55,781 nucleotides of DNA from the NCBI GenBank assembly GCA_026786345.1, contig JAJAYD010000120.1, positions 1 to 55,781 of the forward strand. The letters run 5' to 3'. The notes under the pieces are model-generated. The model was not told where the DNA came from. It made no database searches and saw nothing but the letters and a program-made list of their open reading frames with translations. Source of the DNA: Chitinophagaceae bacterium. Lineage in GTDB: Bacteria > Bacteroidota > Bacteroidia > Chitinophagales > Chitinophagaceae. Shown piece by piece: positions 44,284 through 53,726 of this stretch; positions within the stretch are counted from its first letter, which is position 1, and the number at the start of each line of letters is the position of its first letter. The translations under genes were made by a program, and so were the position numbers.

Positions 44284-45021
44284 ATGAAAATAATAAACCG
44301 GGTATTTTTATGCAGCCTGTTGCTTATCTGCAATATTTGTTTTTCTCAAAAACAGGTATACAAACAAAAAAATTCATTTGGGCTTACGGTAAATGCAGGG
44401 CCAGGCAGTTTTGCAACGGCACTTTCATGGACACACTTTCATGCGGTTGGTAAAACGAAGCGGTTTAGTGTCGGCTATGGCCTGCGGTTTACAAATTTTA
44501 TTGGGTCTGACCTGGACTACATCACAGCACCTGCAAAATTTACCAGCGGCAAATCAAGTATAGCAGCATTGTTTTCCGATAATATACTTGCCAATATTGA
44601 TACAGTCAGTTTTCCAAAATCGCAAACTTATTTTTTAAACACCGGCATTTATTTGTCGTACCTGTTGCCGTACTGGAAAAACAGGCTTGAACTGGGTGTA
44701 AATATTGATGCACTTGGTGTTACTTTTGGCCCCCGACAAAATGCATTATATAAAAACAATACGGCAGGGGCAAAGCCGACCACCTTTAATTTGCTCCTAA
44801 TAAGCGACAGTGACCGGGGCTCTTTAAATTCTGAATGGTATGCAAGCTTTTGGGTAACCCCAAGGGTGGCTGTAAAAGCAGGATTTGAATTCTTATTCAG
44901 TGAATATACCACGGATACAAAAATACAGCAGTTACCAAATTTGAATGAAACCAATGACCGCTTCCGTTTTAAATCATCCATGATCATGCTGGGTGTATCA
45001 TTTGCGCCTTTCAGGAAATAA
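44284..45021 (+). CDS. Putative outer-membrane beta-barrel protein
   Basis: A 245-residue exported protein. The signal peptide ends near ICFSQ. The mature sequence alternates hydrophobic and polar residues in strand-length runs (FSVGYGLRFTNFIG, TYFLNTGIYLSYLLPYW, YASFWVTPRVAVKAGFEF) and ends in MIMLGVSFAPFRK, like a closing barrel strand. No specific family was recognised. The YceI gene follows 23 bases later, so the two may be cotranscribed. Confidence 0.78.
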   Translation: MKIINRVFLCSLLLICNICFSQKQVYKQKNSFGLTVNAGPGSFATALSWTHFHAVGKTKRFSVGYGLRFTNFIGSDLDYITAPAKFTSGKSSIAALFSDNILANIDTVSFPKSQTYFLNTGIYLSYLLPYWKNRLELGVNIDALGVTFGPRQNALYKNNTAGAKPTTFNLLLISDSDRGSLNSEWYASFWVTPRVAVKAGFEFLFSEYTTDTKIQQLPNLNETNDRFRFKSSMIMLGVSFAPFRK

Positions 45022-45044
45022 ATACACATTTAAAAAACTATACG

Positions 45045-45593
45045 ATGAAACTGATAGCCTTTTTTTGCTGCTCCCTGTTATCCCTTTGCCCACAACTGTT
45101 GCTTGCCCAAAGCTATATTCCTTCAGACAACGGGTCAACTGTTACATTTGTTATCAAAAATTTGGGGTTTAGTGTGGATGGTTCATTTAAGAATTTACAA
45201 GGCAGTATTAAATTTGACCCCAATACGCCTGAAGCAGCCATTTTTATGGTAACTGTTGATGCTGCCACCATTAATACCGATAATGGCTCCAGGGATAAAC
45301 ACCTAAGGAAAGAGGAATATTTTGATGTAGCTAAATACCCGAAAATTTCATTTTCATCTGATAAATTAGATAAAACCGCTACAGCCGGTTTATATATTGC
45401 GAAAGGAAAATTTACTGTGAAAGGAATAAGTAAGTCAGTGGCAATGTCCTTTACAGCCAAAGCGCAAAATGGGGGTTATCTTTTCAATGGCAAAGTAGTA
45501 TTAAACCGGAGAGATTTTAAGGTAGGTGGAAATAGCCTTGTATTATCGGATTATCTTACACTCACCCTCAATGTATTTGCTCCCCAGGGGTAA
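45045..45593 (+). CDS. YceI-family periplasmic protein
   Basis: A 182-residue protein with a signal peptide (LLSLCPQLLLAQ) and the YceI lipocalin-like fold. VTFVIKNLGFSVDGSF, NGSRDKHLRKEEYFDV, YPKISFSS and GKFTVKGISKSVAMSF are typical blocks. YceI proteins bind long isoprenoid chains such as polyprenyls or quinones. It is the last gene of the envelope run, next to a barrel gene and near two DM13-like lipoproteins. Confidence 0.9.
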   Translation: MKLIAFFCCSLLSLCPQLLLAQSYIPSDNGSTVTFVIKNLGFSVDGSFKNLQGSIKFDPNTPEAAIFMVTVDAATINTDNGSRDKHLRKEEYFDVAKYPKISFSSDKLDKTATAGLYIAKGKFTVKGISKSVAMSFTAKAQNGGYLFNGKVVLNRRDFKVGGNSLVLSDYLTLTLNVFAPQG

Positions 45594-46142
45594 AATAATT
45601 ATTTTATTCAGCCGACATTCTTTTACGAACTTATATAACCTTTTTTGAGTAAGTACTTGAAGTCCTGCAGGTGTTTTAGAGCAAATATAATTTTACTTAA
45701 CGGTTTACCCCGCAGTCGGAGGACTTCCCACAAATCCAAGCTGTATTTCAGGCTTGACAACATCGCCGAACTTTTGCAACTTAACCCGTACATTTTTTTT
45801 CAATCAGCAGCGGATTCAAGCGGACGGAATACTAATTCTCCACCTGCCACAAAGCTCTGCTCGTTACCGTAATTGAGGCAATACATTGTTAGCTTCGGTT
45901 TCAGTTTTGCATTAATAATCAAGCCTTAGTTTTTATTTTCAACTAAAAAATTATTGAGCTTTAGTTGTTGGCTGGTGTTCTTAAAAGTTAGCAACAACGC
46001 AAGCCCTGTTAAATATTTTATGCTGAATAGAGTTGAAGTTGTACAAGAGAGCGACGCCACTAACGCTGAGAAGGATTACCATAGCCTGGCCCAAAAAAAA
46101 TAAAACCTATCGCCTGCTTTTTTAGGTGGTGCATTAAAAAAA
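45594..46142. other. 549-base gene-free region
   Basis: No complete gene. On the minus strand short protein-like stretches appear (NEQSFVAGGELVFRP and FGDVVKPEIQLGFVG, both ending at stops), possibly remains of a decayed gene. An A-rich tract is at 46091-46098. Nothing else is clear. Confidence 0.35.
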
Positions 46143-48317
46143 TTAGCGCCCCCCGGGAGGGCAATTTTTTCTTAAGTATTGGGTATATAAAGTGGACAGG
46201 TGTTTGAATGTTCCTTCACCTTCAGAAATACTGTGTGTCCGGTTTGGATATGGCATAAACTGAAATTGCTTATTGTGCTTTATTAATTCGTTCAATAACA
46301 TTTCAGCATTATTGTAATGCACATTGTCATCGCCCGTTCCATGAATGTAAAGCAGGTTGCCTTGCAGATTTTTAGCATAAGTTATCGGCGAGCCATTTAC
46401 AAAATCCTGCCTGTTGTCAGCAGGCAAACCCATGTAGCGTTCCTGGTATAAATTATCGTACGTAAGCTGGTTGCCCACGGCTGCGATGGCTATCCCTGTT
46501 TTATAAATGTCAGGGTATTGAAACATCAAATTCAAAGTGGCTGATCCGCCACCACTCCAACCCCAAACTGCTACCCTGCCGGTATCAATATATGACCGCT
46601 TAAAAATTTCTTTCGCAGCCATAGCCTGGTCACGAATATTTACCAGGCCTATTTTTTTATATACACTTTTACGCCAGGCACGGCCTTTAGGCACAGGCGT
46701 TCCCCTGTTATCTATGGCTATGTATATATAGCCGTCATCCGCAAGATTGCCCGCATACAATTGGTTTCTGCCTGTACCAAATTTGTCTTGCACCAATTGC
46801 CCCCAGGGCTCGGTATACACATAAAAAACCACAGGATATTTTTTGGTGGAATCAAAATTCTTTGGCTTTACCATCCATGCATCCATCGTAATGTTATCCG
46901 CCGAAGTAATGCTAAAAAAATCAATGTTTGCTGGCTTCTGACTTTTAGCAATTGCATTGTTCACAACATCTTCGCCCAGCGCTTTGTGGGTGGGTAACGA
47001 TACCCAGCCCGAAGCATCCGGCGTATAATAATTAGAGAAAGAATGGTAAGCAAAATTGCCTGCAGGAGAAACATCATATTTATGTGTACCCGGTTGGTTT
47101 GATGGCGATAGTCGCTCTGCAGTGCCTTTACCGTCCAATGAAATACGATACAGGTATTTTTGAGTAGCATTGGTAGGCGAAGCCATATAATAAACAAAAC
47201 CATTCGCCTCATCAATTGAACAGATGTCCATTACATCATAGGCTCCCCTGGTGACCAATGTTTCGCTTTTTCCATCGCGACTAATGCGGTACAGGTGTCT
47301 CCATCCATCTTTCTCAGAGGCCCATAAAAACTCTTTGCCGTTGTTGATCCAATCCCATCCGCCATAAGCATAATCTTCATCCCATAATGCAAGTATATCA
47401 ATCCATGCTTCATCCGTTTCGCCATAAATTTTATTGGCAGAACCATCAGCAATGTTGCACAGCAACAGGTCGCTTGCATTTTGTTTCCGGCTTAAATGCT
47501 GAACAATTAATTGAGAACTATTGGCAGCCCATTCCATACGGGGAACATAGGATTGAAGCAAAGGGTCTGATGGTATACCCATCCATTTTGTGGGACCTCC
47601 TTTAACAGATACCACACCAATTTTAAATGGTGAGGGGGCCTCGCCTGCAACAGGGTATTCAACAGGTGTTATAACTGGATAAATCGAGTCGGTTTCATTG
47701 ATCATGAGGTAGTCTTTTACCTTACGTGCATCTATTTGCCAGTATGCAATATTCCTGCTGTCCGGGCTCCATCTAAAACCATCCCTGCAAAAAAATTCTT
47801 CTTCGTATGCCCAGTCAAAAGTGCCATTAATCAGTTTACGGTTTCCACCTTTAGTTAATGTAATAACGGCCCCTGTAATTATATCTTCAACATAAATATT
47901 GTACCCGCTAACATAAGCCACTTTAGTACCATCAGGCGAAATTTTGGCAAACATTAAGGTTGAAACTGGTCGGGCAGTACCTACTTGTTTGAGCTTGCCG
48001 GATGTTACATTATATAACCAGTAATCTCCTTTTGTATTGTATCGCCAAACCTTTTTTGCATTGGTAAAAAGCAGCACCGTTTTACCATCTTCACTAACCG
48101 TAAAGTCATTCACCTGCAAGGAAACTCCTTTAACCTGCAAACTGCTTTTGCCTATAAAAACGTTTTCTTCCAGGCCAGGTAACGTTGTCCGGGTTATTTG
48201 GTTATCCTCCAATTGATAGAAAGAAAGCCCATCTTTTGACCAATGAATATCCTGGGCATTTGCTGATGCAATGACAAATATTAAAAAAAAGAAGAGAATG
48301 TATTTGCAAGTCTTCAT
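46143..48317 (-). CDS. S9-family dipeptidyl peptidase IV-like protease
   Basis: An exported serine peptidase of about 724 residues from the Met at 48317 (MKTCKYILFFFLIFVIASANA, a signal peptide); the frame is open to 48380. The N-terminal beta-propeller (about 40-480) has DPP-IV blocks such as EEEFFCRDGFRWSPDSRNIA. The C-terminal alpha/beta-hydrolase has the nucleophile in WGWSGGGSATL, Asp in HGTGDDNVHY and His in NRTHSISEG. It should remove Xaa-Pro dipeptides in the periplasm. It is downstream of pyrG but behind a terminator. Confidence 0.92.
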   Translation of the reverse strand: MKTCKYILFFFLIFVIASANAQDIHWSKDGLSFYQLEDNQITRTTLPGLEENVFIGKSSLQVKGVSLQVNDFTVSEDGKTVLLFTNAKKVWRYNTKGDYWLYNVTSGKLKQVGTARPVSTLMFAKISPDGTKVAYVSGYNIYVEDIITGAVITLTKGGNRKLINGTFDWAYEEEFFCRDGFRWSPDSRNIAYWQIDARKVKDYLMINETDSIYPVITPVEYPVAGEAPSPFKIGVVSVKGGPTKWMGIPSDPLLQSYVPRMEWAANSSQLIVQHLSRKQNASDLLLCNIADGSANKIYGETDEAWIDILALWDEDYAYGGWDWINNGKEFLWASEKDGWRHLYRISRDGKSETLVTRGAYDVMDICSIDEANGFVYYMASPTNATQKYLYRISLDGKGTAERLSPSNQPGTHKYDVSPAGNFAYHSFSNYYTPDASGWVSLPTHKALGEDVVNNAIAKSQKPANIDFFSITSADNITMDAWMVKPKNFDSTKKYPVVFYVYTEPWGQLVQDKFGTGRNQLYAGNLADDGYIYIAIDNRGTPVPKGRAWRKSVYKKIGLVNIRDQAMAAKEIFKRSYIDTGRVAVWGWSGGGSATLNLMFQYPDIYKTGIAIAAVGNQLTYDNLYQERYMGLPADNRQDFVNGSPITYAKNLQGNLLYIHGTGDDNVHYNNAEMLLNELIKHNKQFQFMPYPNRTHSISEGEGTFKHLSTLYTQYLRKNCPPGGR

Positions 48318-48368
48318 ACTGATTATTTGAACGGGCAATTTACCCATACTCATCGTATCAAAATAAAA

Positions 48369-48392
48369 AAGTGGAGACAAAGCGCTCCACTT
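48369..48392 (-). terminator. Intrinsic terminator of pyrG
   Basis: AAGTGGAG and CTCCACTT pair around an 8-base loop. On the minus strand the stem runs into TTTTTTATTTT, 26 bases past the pyrG stop. Confidence 0.8.
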
Positions 48393-48417
48393 ATAATTCT
48401 TTTAAAAAATTTTAAAC

Positions 48418-50070
<1,653 letters not shown>

Positions 50071-50148
50071 TTAGTGGTTATTAAGTTTATAAAATCAAAT
50101 TAAAAAGTCACTTTTTGGTATCAGGCAACACATCTTTATTCAACATCG

Positions 50149-50190
50149 TTGTGTCATTTCAATTCCGACTTTTCGGAACTCACTTGTACT
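50149..50190 (-). repeat. R1 dispersed hairpin repeat, copy D
   Basis: Read on the minus strand: AGTACAAGTGAGTTCCG, a different loop, CGGAATTGAAATGACACAAC. The stem TTCCGA-CTTT-TCGGAA is at 50163-50178. The loop differs from copies A-C while the arms are kept. Confidence 0.65.
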
Positions 50191-50299
50191 ATAAAACCAC
50201 ATGCATCAACAAAATGGTTGATTATGAAAAATAATATTTTTCAGGTTTTCTATAAAATCAATCGTATTAAAGCAAAACGTTGCAAAATTTTTTAAGGGT

Positions 50300-50431
50300 A
50301 TGAGAAGAAACTCAACCAATAAATCCAATTTGAATGTTCTTGAATTAAAGTTGACCTGCGGAGAAAAAATGCAGATTACATCTCAGAGGTCGGACAAACC
50401 TACAGATATTATTTCGGTCAAAAAAAATTGA
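50300..50431 (+). CDS. Possible tiny ORF of unknown function
   Basis: An ATG-started frame of 43 codons with a basic product (NVLELKLTCGEKMQITSQ in the middle). It lies 55 bases before the dienelactone hydrolase gene on the same strand. No family or start signal supports it. It could be a remnant or chance. Confidence 0.2.
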   Translation: MRRNSTNKSNLNVLELKLTCGEKMQITSQRSDKPTDIISVKKN

Positions 50432-50485
50432 AAATATTTATTAACCAAACAAGTCAATAAATGTTAATTTCAAAAAAAGCAGGTT

Positions 50486-51364
50486 ATGAAAAATTTTGTC
50501 ATTCTAATCATAGGTTCCTTTATTACGGCTGCACTTTTAAGCTATTCGTTTAAAAAGCCCGACCCTGAAGTTTTAACAAAAGAGTGCTATACAACCTGTT
50601 ACAGTAACGATGTAAGAGATGAATTTAAAACTGAAGCAAATACGTTGGCTTTTGCCAGTCTTCACCCAAACCCACTGCCCTTTGAAATGGAGAAAGGTAC
50701 TGGCAGCAATATAAATTTTACAACCTCTGATGGAGGCAGTGGTATGGCCTACGCTGTCCCATCAAAAAATAAGACGAATAATTACCTGCTTGTCATTCAT
50801 GAGTGGTATGGTTTGAACGATTACATAAAAAAAGAGGCAGAAACCTTGTCGAAAGAATTGGGAGATGTAAACGTGCTTGCACTTGACCTGTACGATGGAA
50901 AAGTAGCATCCACCGCAGACAGCGCCATGAAGTATGTTCAAGGGGTTAATAACCAGCGCCTGGAAAGTATTATAAAAGGCGCCATTGCTTATGCAGGACC
51001 TTCGGCTAAGATATTTACGATAGGCTGGTGCTTTGGAGGCATGTGGAGTTTACAGGCGTCTATTTTAGCCGGCAAACAAGGTGCAGGAGGCGTTATGTAT
51101 TACGGCCGGCCCGAAACCAACATCGAAAAATTAAAGATGATCAATGCTGATATTATTGGATTTTTTGGAAACAAAGACCGTAGCCCTTCACCCGAAATGG
51201 TTGATGCCTTCGAAAAAAACATGGCCGAAGCAGGTAAAACCCTCGTAACCAATAAATACGAGGCAGGCCATGGATTTGCCAACCCAAGCAATCCCGGTTT
51301 TAATAAAGACGCAAAAGAGGATGCCCATGTTAAGGCCATCAATTTTTTAAAAGCCAGGATGTGA
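50486..51364 (+). CDS. Dienelactone hydrolase-family protein, exported
   Basis: A 292-residue alpha/beta-hydrolase. An N-terminal hydrophobic segment (FVILIIGSFITAALLSY) is followed by a short extension with C34 and C38 (KECYTTCYS), which normal dienelactone hydrolases lack. The hydrolase domain has HEWYGLND (E106 region), nucleophile Cys182 in GWCFGGMWS, FFGNKDRSPSP with the Asp, and EAGHGFANP with the His, so the Cys-Asp-His triad is intact. The natural substrate is unknown. It probably acts in the periplasm. Confidence 0.9.
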   Translation: MKNFVILIIGSFITAALLSYSFKKPDPEVLTKECYTTCYSNDVRDEFKTEANTLAFASLHPNPLPFEMEKGTGSNINFTTSDGGSGMAYAVPSKNKTNNYLLVIHEWYGLNDYIKKEAETLSKELGDVNVLALDLYDGKVASTADSAMKYVQGVNNQRLESIIKGAIAYAGPSAKIFTIGWCFGGMWSLQASILAGKQGAGGVMYYGRPETNIEKLKMINADIIGFFGNKDRSPSPEMVDAFEKNMAEAGKTLVTNKYEAGHGFANPSNPGFNKDAKEDAHVKAINFLKARM

Positions 51365-51420
51365 AATTAATAGTGATACTAAAAGCGTTTGCCGGATAGA
51401 AAAAGGCAAATACCTAAGGG

Positions 51421-52218
51421 CTACATTCCACTCGTAATCTTCTTATAACTTGCAACCAATCCCCTTATCAACGATGAACTAAAACCTCTGTGTTCCATTT
51501 CGTTTAAACCGGCAATGGTACAACCTTTAGGTGTGGTTACTTTATCAATTTCCTGCTCGGGATGGGTGTGGCGTTGGAGCAGTAATTCTGCCGCACCTTT
51601 TACAGTTTGGGCCGCAATCAACGAAGCGGTTGCAGCATCAAACCCAATTTCAATTCCACCTTGTATGTTGGCGCGGATATACCGCATGGCAAACGCAGTT
51701 CCGCAGGCGCCCAACACGGTTGAAGCATCCATGAGTTTCTCGTCTATGGTCACTGATTTACCCAGTTGGTTAAACATCTCCTTTACGTAATCAATCTCCT
51801 CTGTAGTGGCATGCTGGTGACAAATACAGGTCATGCTTTCGCTAATGGCAATGGCAGTGTTGGGCATAGCCCTGAAAACAGGTATTTGCTTTTCAATCAT
51901 GCCATCAATATCTTTTATAAATACCCCGGTAACCACAGAAACAAGGGAATGTTTTCCTTCAACCAACTCATCTTTTATGGCCAATAAAATCTCCTGCACC
52001 TGGAAGGGTTTTACTGCCAGTATGATGACATTTGCGAAACGGACTGCATCAATGTTGTTATCTGAAACACCCACACCTTTGTCCATCAAACCCTGCAGTG
52101 TGGCAACATTACGTTTGGTGACCATGATATCCTGTGGTGATATAAAGCCACTGCTAATTAAACCCTCTGCTATGGCGGTACCTAAGTTGCCTCCGCCTAT
52201 GATGGCTATTTTTTTCAT
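51421..52218 (-). CDS. proC: Pyrroline-5-carboxylate reductase
   Basis: A 265-residue NAD(P)H-dependent enzyme making L-proline from pyrroline-5-carboxylate. The Rossmann loop IGGGNLGTAIAEGL opens it. AVKPFQVQEIL, VFRAMPNTAIAI and GACGTAFAMRYI are typical, and the C-terminal TVKGAAELLLQ and TTPKGCTIAGLNEME blocks close it. Length is standard. Its ATG follows directly after the stop of a 34-codon ORF, so translation may be coupled to the tiny genes upstream. Confidence 0.95.
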   Translation of the reverse strand: MKKIAIIGGGNLGTAIAEGLISSGFISPQDIMVTKRNVATLQGLMDKGVGVSDNNIDAVRFANVIILAVKPFQVQEILLAIKDELVEGKHSLVSVVTGVFIKDIDGMIEKQIPVFRAMPNTAIAISESMTCICHQHATTEEIDYVKEMFNQLGKSVTIDEKLMDASTVLGACGTAFAMRYIRANIQGGIEIGFDAATASLIAAQTVKGAAELLLQRHTHPEQEIDKVTTPKGCTIAGLNEMEHRGFSSSLIRGLVASYKKITSGM

Positions 52219-52323
52219 TTAAACTTCAATTATTTTGTTCTGTGAAACCCAATAATGTTTTATACCTAAGTCCTTCAAAAAAAGTACGATATTTCTAATT
52301 GCCCTTCTGATATCATCACTCAT
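52219..52323 (-). CDS. Tiny ORF coupled to proC
   Basis: An ATG-started frame of 34 residues (MSDDIRRAIRNIVLFLKDLG, then KHYWVSQNKIIEV). It overlaps the end of the 53-residue ORF upstream by 8 bases and its TAA directly precedes the proC ATG. The tight packing suggests translation, but no family was recognised, and it could be a truncated gene. Confidence 0.4.
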   Translation of the reverse strand: MSDDIRRAIRNIVLFLKDLGIKHYWVSQNKIIEV

Positions 52324-52477
52324 CCCTCCATTCCCTTTGAATTTCTAAAGGATCACCGATCCATTTAAATTTACCAAAGTATTTTTTTGCATTGAAAAGC
52401 TTCTGCTTAGGTTTCAACTTCTTTAAAAGGATATCAATTTCTTTCCGGGTCATATCCTTAGTTATTACAATTGTCAT
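52316..52477 (-). CDS. Small basic protein, antitoxin-like
   Basis: A 53-residue ORF (MTIVITKDMTRKEIDILLKK at the start, ending WIGDPLEIQREWRDE). It has a short N-terminal strand, a Lys-rich helix, and a C-terminal tail of the kind seen in VapB/AbrB-type or similar small antitoxins of Bacteroidetes. No toxin gene follows, only the 34-residue ORF and proC. The gene is 17 bases downstream of hldD, in one apparent transcript. The antitoxin idea is from layout and style only. Confidence 0.55.
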   Translation of the reverse strand: MTIVITKDMTRKEIDILLKKLKPKQKLFNAKKYFGKFKWIGDPLEIQREWRDE

Positions 52478-52494
52478 AAGTATAATTTGAAAAG

Positions 52495-53550
52495 TTAGTA
52501 CATTTCTCCCTTTGCCAAATAGTTACGTACATAGTCCTCAACTCCTTCTTCCAAGCTATAAAACTCATTTTGATAACCGGCACTTTGAAGCTTGTGCATG
52601 TTGGCCTCGGTAAAATATTGGTACTTGTCCCTGATATCTTCGGGCATGTCTATAAATTTTATAGAAGGCTTTTTGTCAAGACCGGCAAAGGTTGCTTTTA
52701 CCAGGTCTTGAAAGCTCCTGGCTTTTCCTGTACCTAAATTGTATAAGCCCGATGTGAACTCCAATTTTGTTTTCTCTTCTGTAAAAATTTGAAACATCCA
52801 AAATATAACTTTCAATACATCTTTTACGTAAACAAAATCACGCAGTTGCTGCCCATCTGCATAGCCATCCTTATGGCTCTTAAATAATTTGACAAAGCCA
52901 TTTTCTTTTACCTGGTTGAAAGAATGAAAGATGACGCTGGCCATACGCTTTTTATGTGCCTCGTTGGGACCATATACATTAAAGAATTTAAGACCGGCCC
53001 ACCCTGGCGGTTGCTTTTGCTGCTCCAATGCCCATTTATCAAATTCGTTTTTACTAACTCCATAGGGATTTAAAGGCTGTAGCTTTTCAACTATCTCATG
53101 GTCATCATCATATCCAAATTCGCCATCGCCATAGGTGGCTGCAGAAGAAGCGTAGATCAACGGAATTTTCTTTTCAGCACAATATATCCAAATGTCCATT
53201 GAATAATAAACGTTAAGTTCCTGGTGGATGGCATAATCAAATTCGGTAGTATCGGTTCGGGCACCGAGGTGTATAACACATTGCACCTTTGGTTGATTTG
53301 CTGCCAGCCAGTCGAATAAATTATAGCGTTCAACAATTGCTTCATAACGTTTGCCTTCCCAATTCTTCCTTTTTTCTTCCACCCCAAAATCATCCACCAG
53401 TATTAGGTTTTCGTGGCCGTTATCGTTTAAAAACTGAACCATACAACTGCCAATAAAACCCGCAGCGCCGGTTACAATTATTGGCTTATCGTTTAAGGAA
53501 AAGATAGGGGACAAAGTTTCAACCTGGTCGCCAATGTTATCGATGTTCAT
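52495..53550 (-). CDS. hldD: ADP-glyceromanno-heptose 6-epimerase
   Basis: A 351-residue short-chain-dehydrogenase-fold epimerase that makes ADP-L-glycero-D-manno-heptose for the lipopolysaccharide core. The NAD loop is VTGAAGFIGSCMVQFL at about 26-41, preceded by a 20-residue extension. LGARTDTTEFD, SSAATYGDGEFGY, the catalytic Tyr-Lys in NPYGVSKNEFD, FFNVYGPNEAHKKRMAS and GQQLRDFVYVKDV are characteristic. It is first in the run with the two small ORFs and proC. Confidence 0.94.
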   Translation of the reverse strand: MNIDNIGDQVETLSPIFSLNDKPIIVTGAAGFIGSCMVQFLNDNGHENLILVDDFGVEEKRKNWEGKRYEAIVERYNLFDWLAANQPKVQCVIHLGARTDTTEFDYAIHQELNVYYSMDIWIYCAEKKIPLIYASSAATYGDGEFGYDDDHEIVEKLQPLNPYGVSKNEFDKWALEQQKQPPGWAGLKFFNVYGPNEAHKKRMASVIFHSFNQVKENGFVKLFKSHKDGYADGQQLRDFVYVKDVLKVIFWMFQIFTEEKTKLEFTSGLYNLGTGKARSFQDLVKATFAGLDKKPSIKFIDMPEDIRDKYQYFTEANMHKLQSAGYQNEFYSLEEGVEDYVRNYLAKGEMY

Positions 53551-53604
53551 AGCAAGAAGATATTAAAGAATATTTTTTTGACGATTAAAGAACCAACCGT
53601 AAAA

Positions 53605-53675
53605 GAGTGCAACCCAGCAAGTGTGACGGGGCAGGCAGCAACAAAAGCTTTATGATGGACAATTGATTGGCTCCG
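53605..53675 (+). repeat. R2 dispersed repeat, copy 2
   Basis: Contains GACGGGGCAGGCAGCAAC at 53625-53642, one base different from copy 1, and a downstream block like ATGGACAATTGATTGGCTCC. It sits between hldD and purL. Confidence 0.5.
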
Positions 53676-53726
53676 AATAAATGAAAATCGATCAAAAAAA
53701 AACCTGATAAAATTATTGACAGATTG

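Noticed and set aside
45645..45872. 75-codon plus-strand frame in the 45.6-46.1 kb gap
   Set aside because: Composition and content do not look protein-like, and it lies over possible remnants on the other strand.
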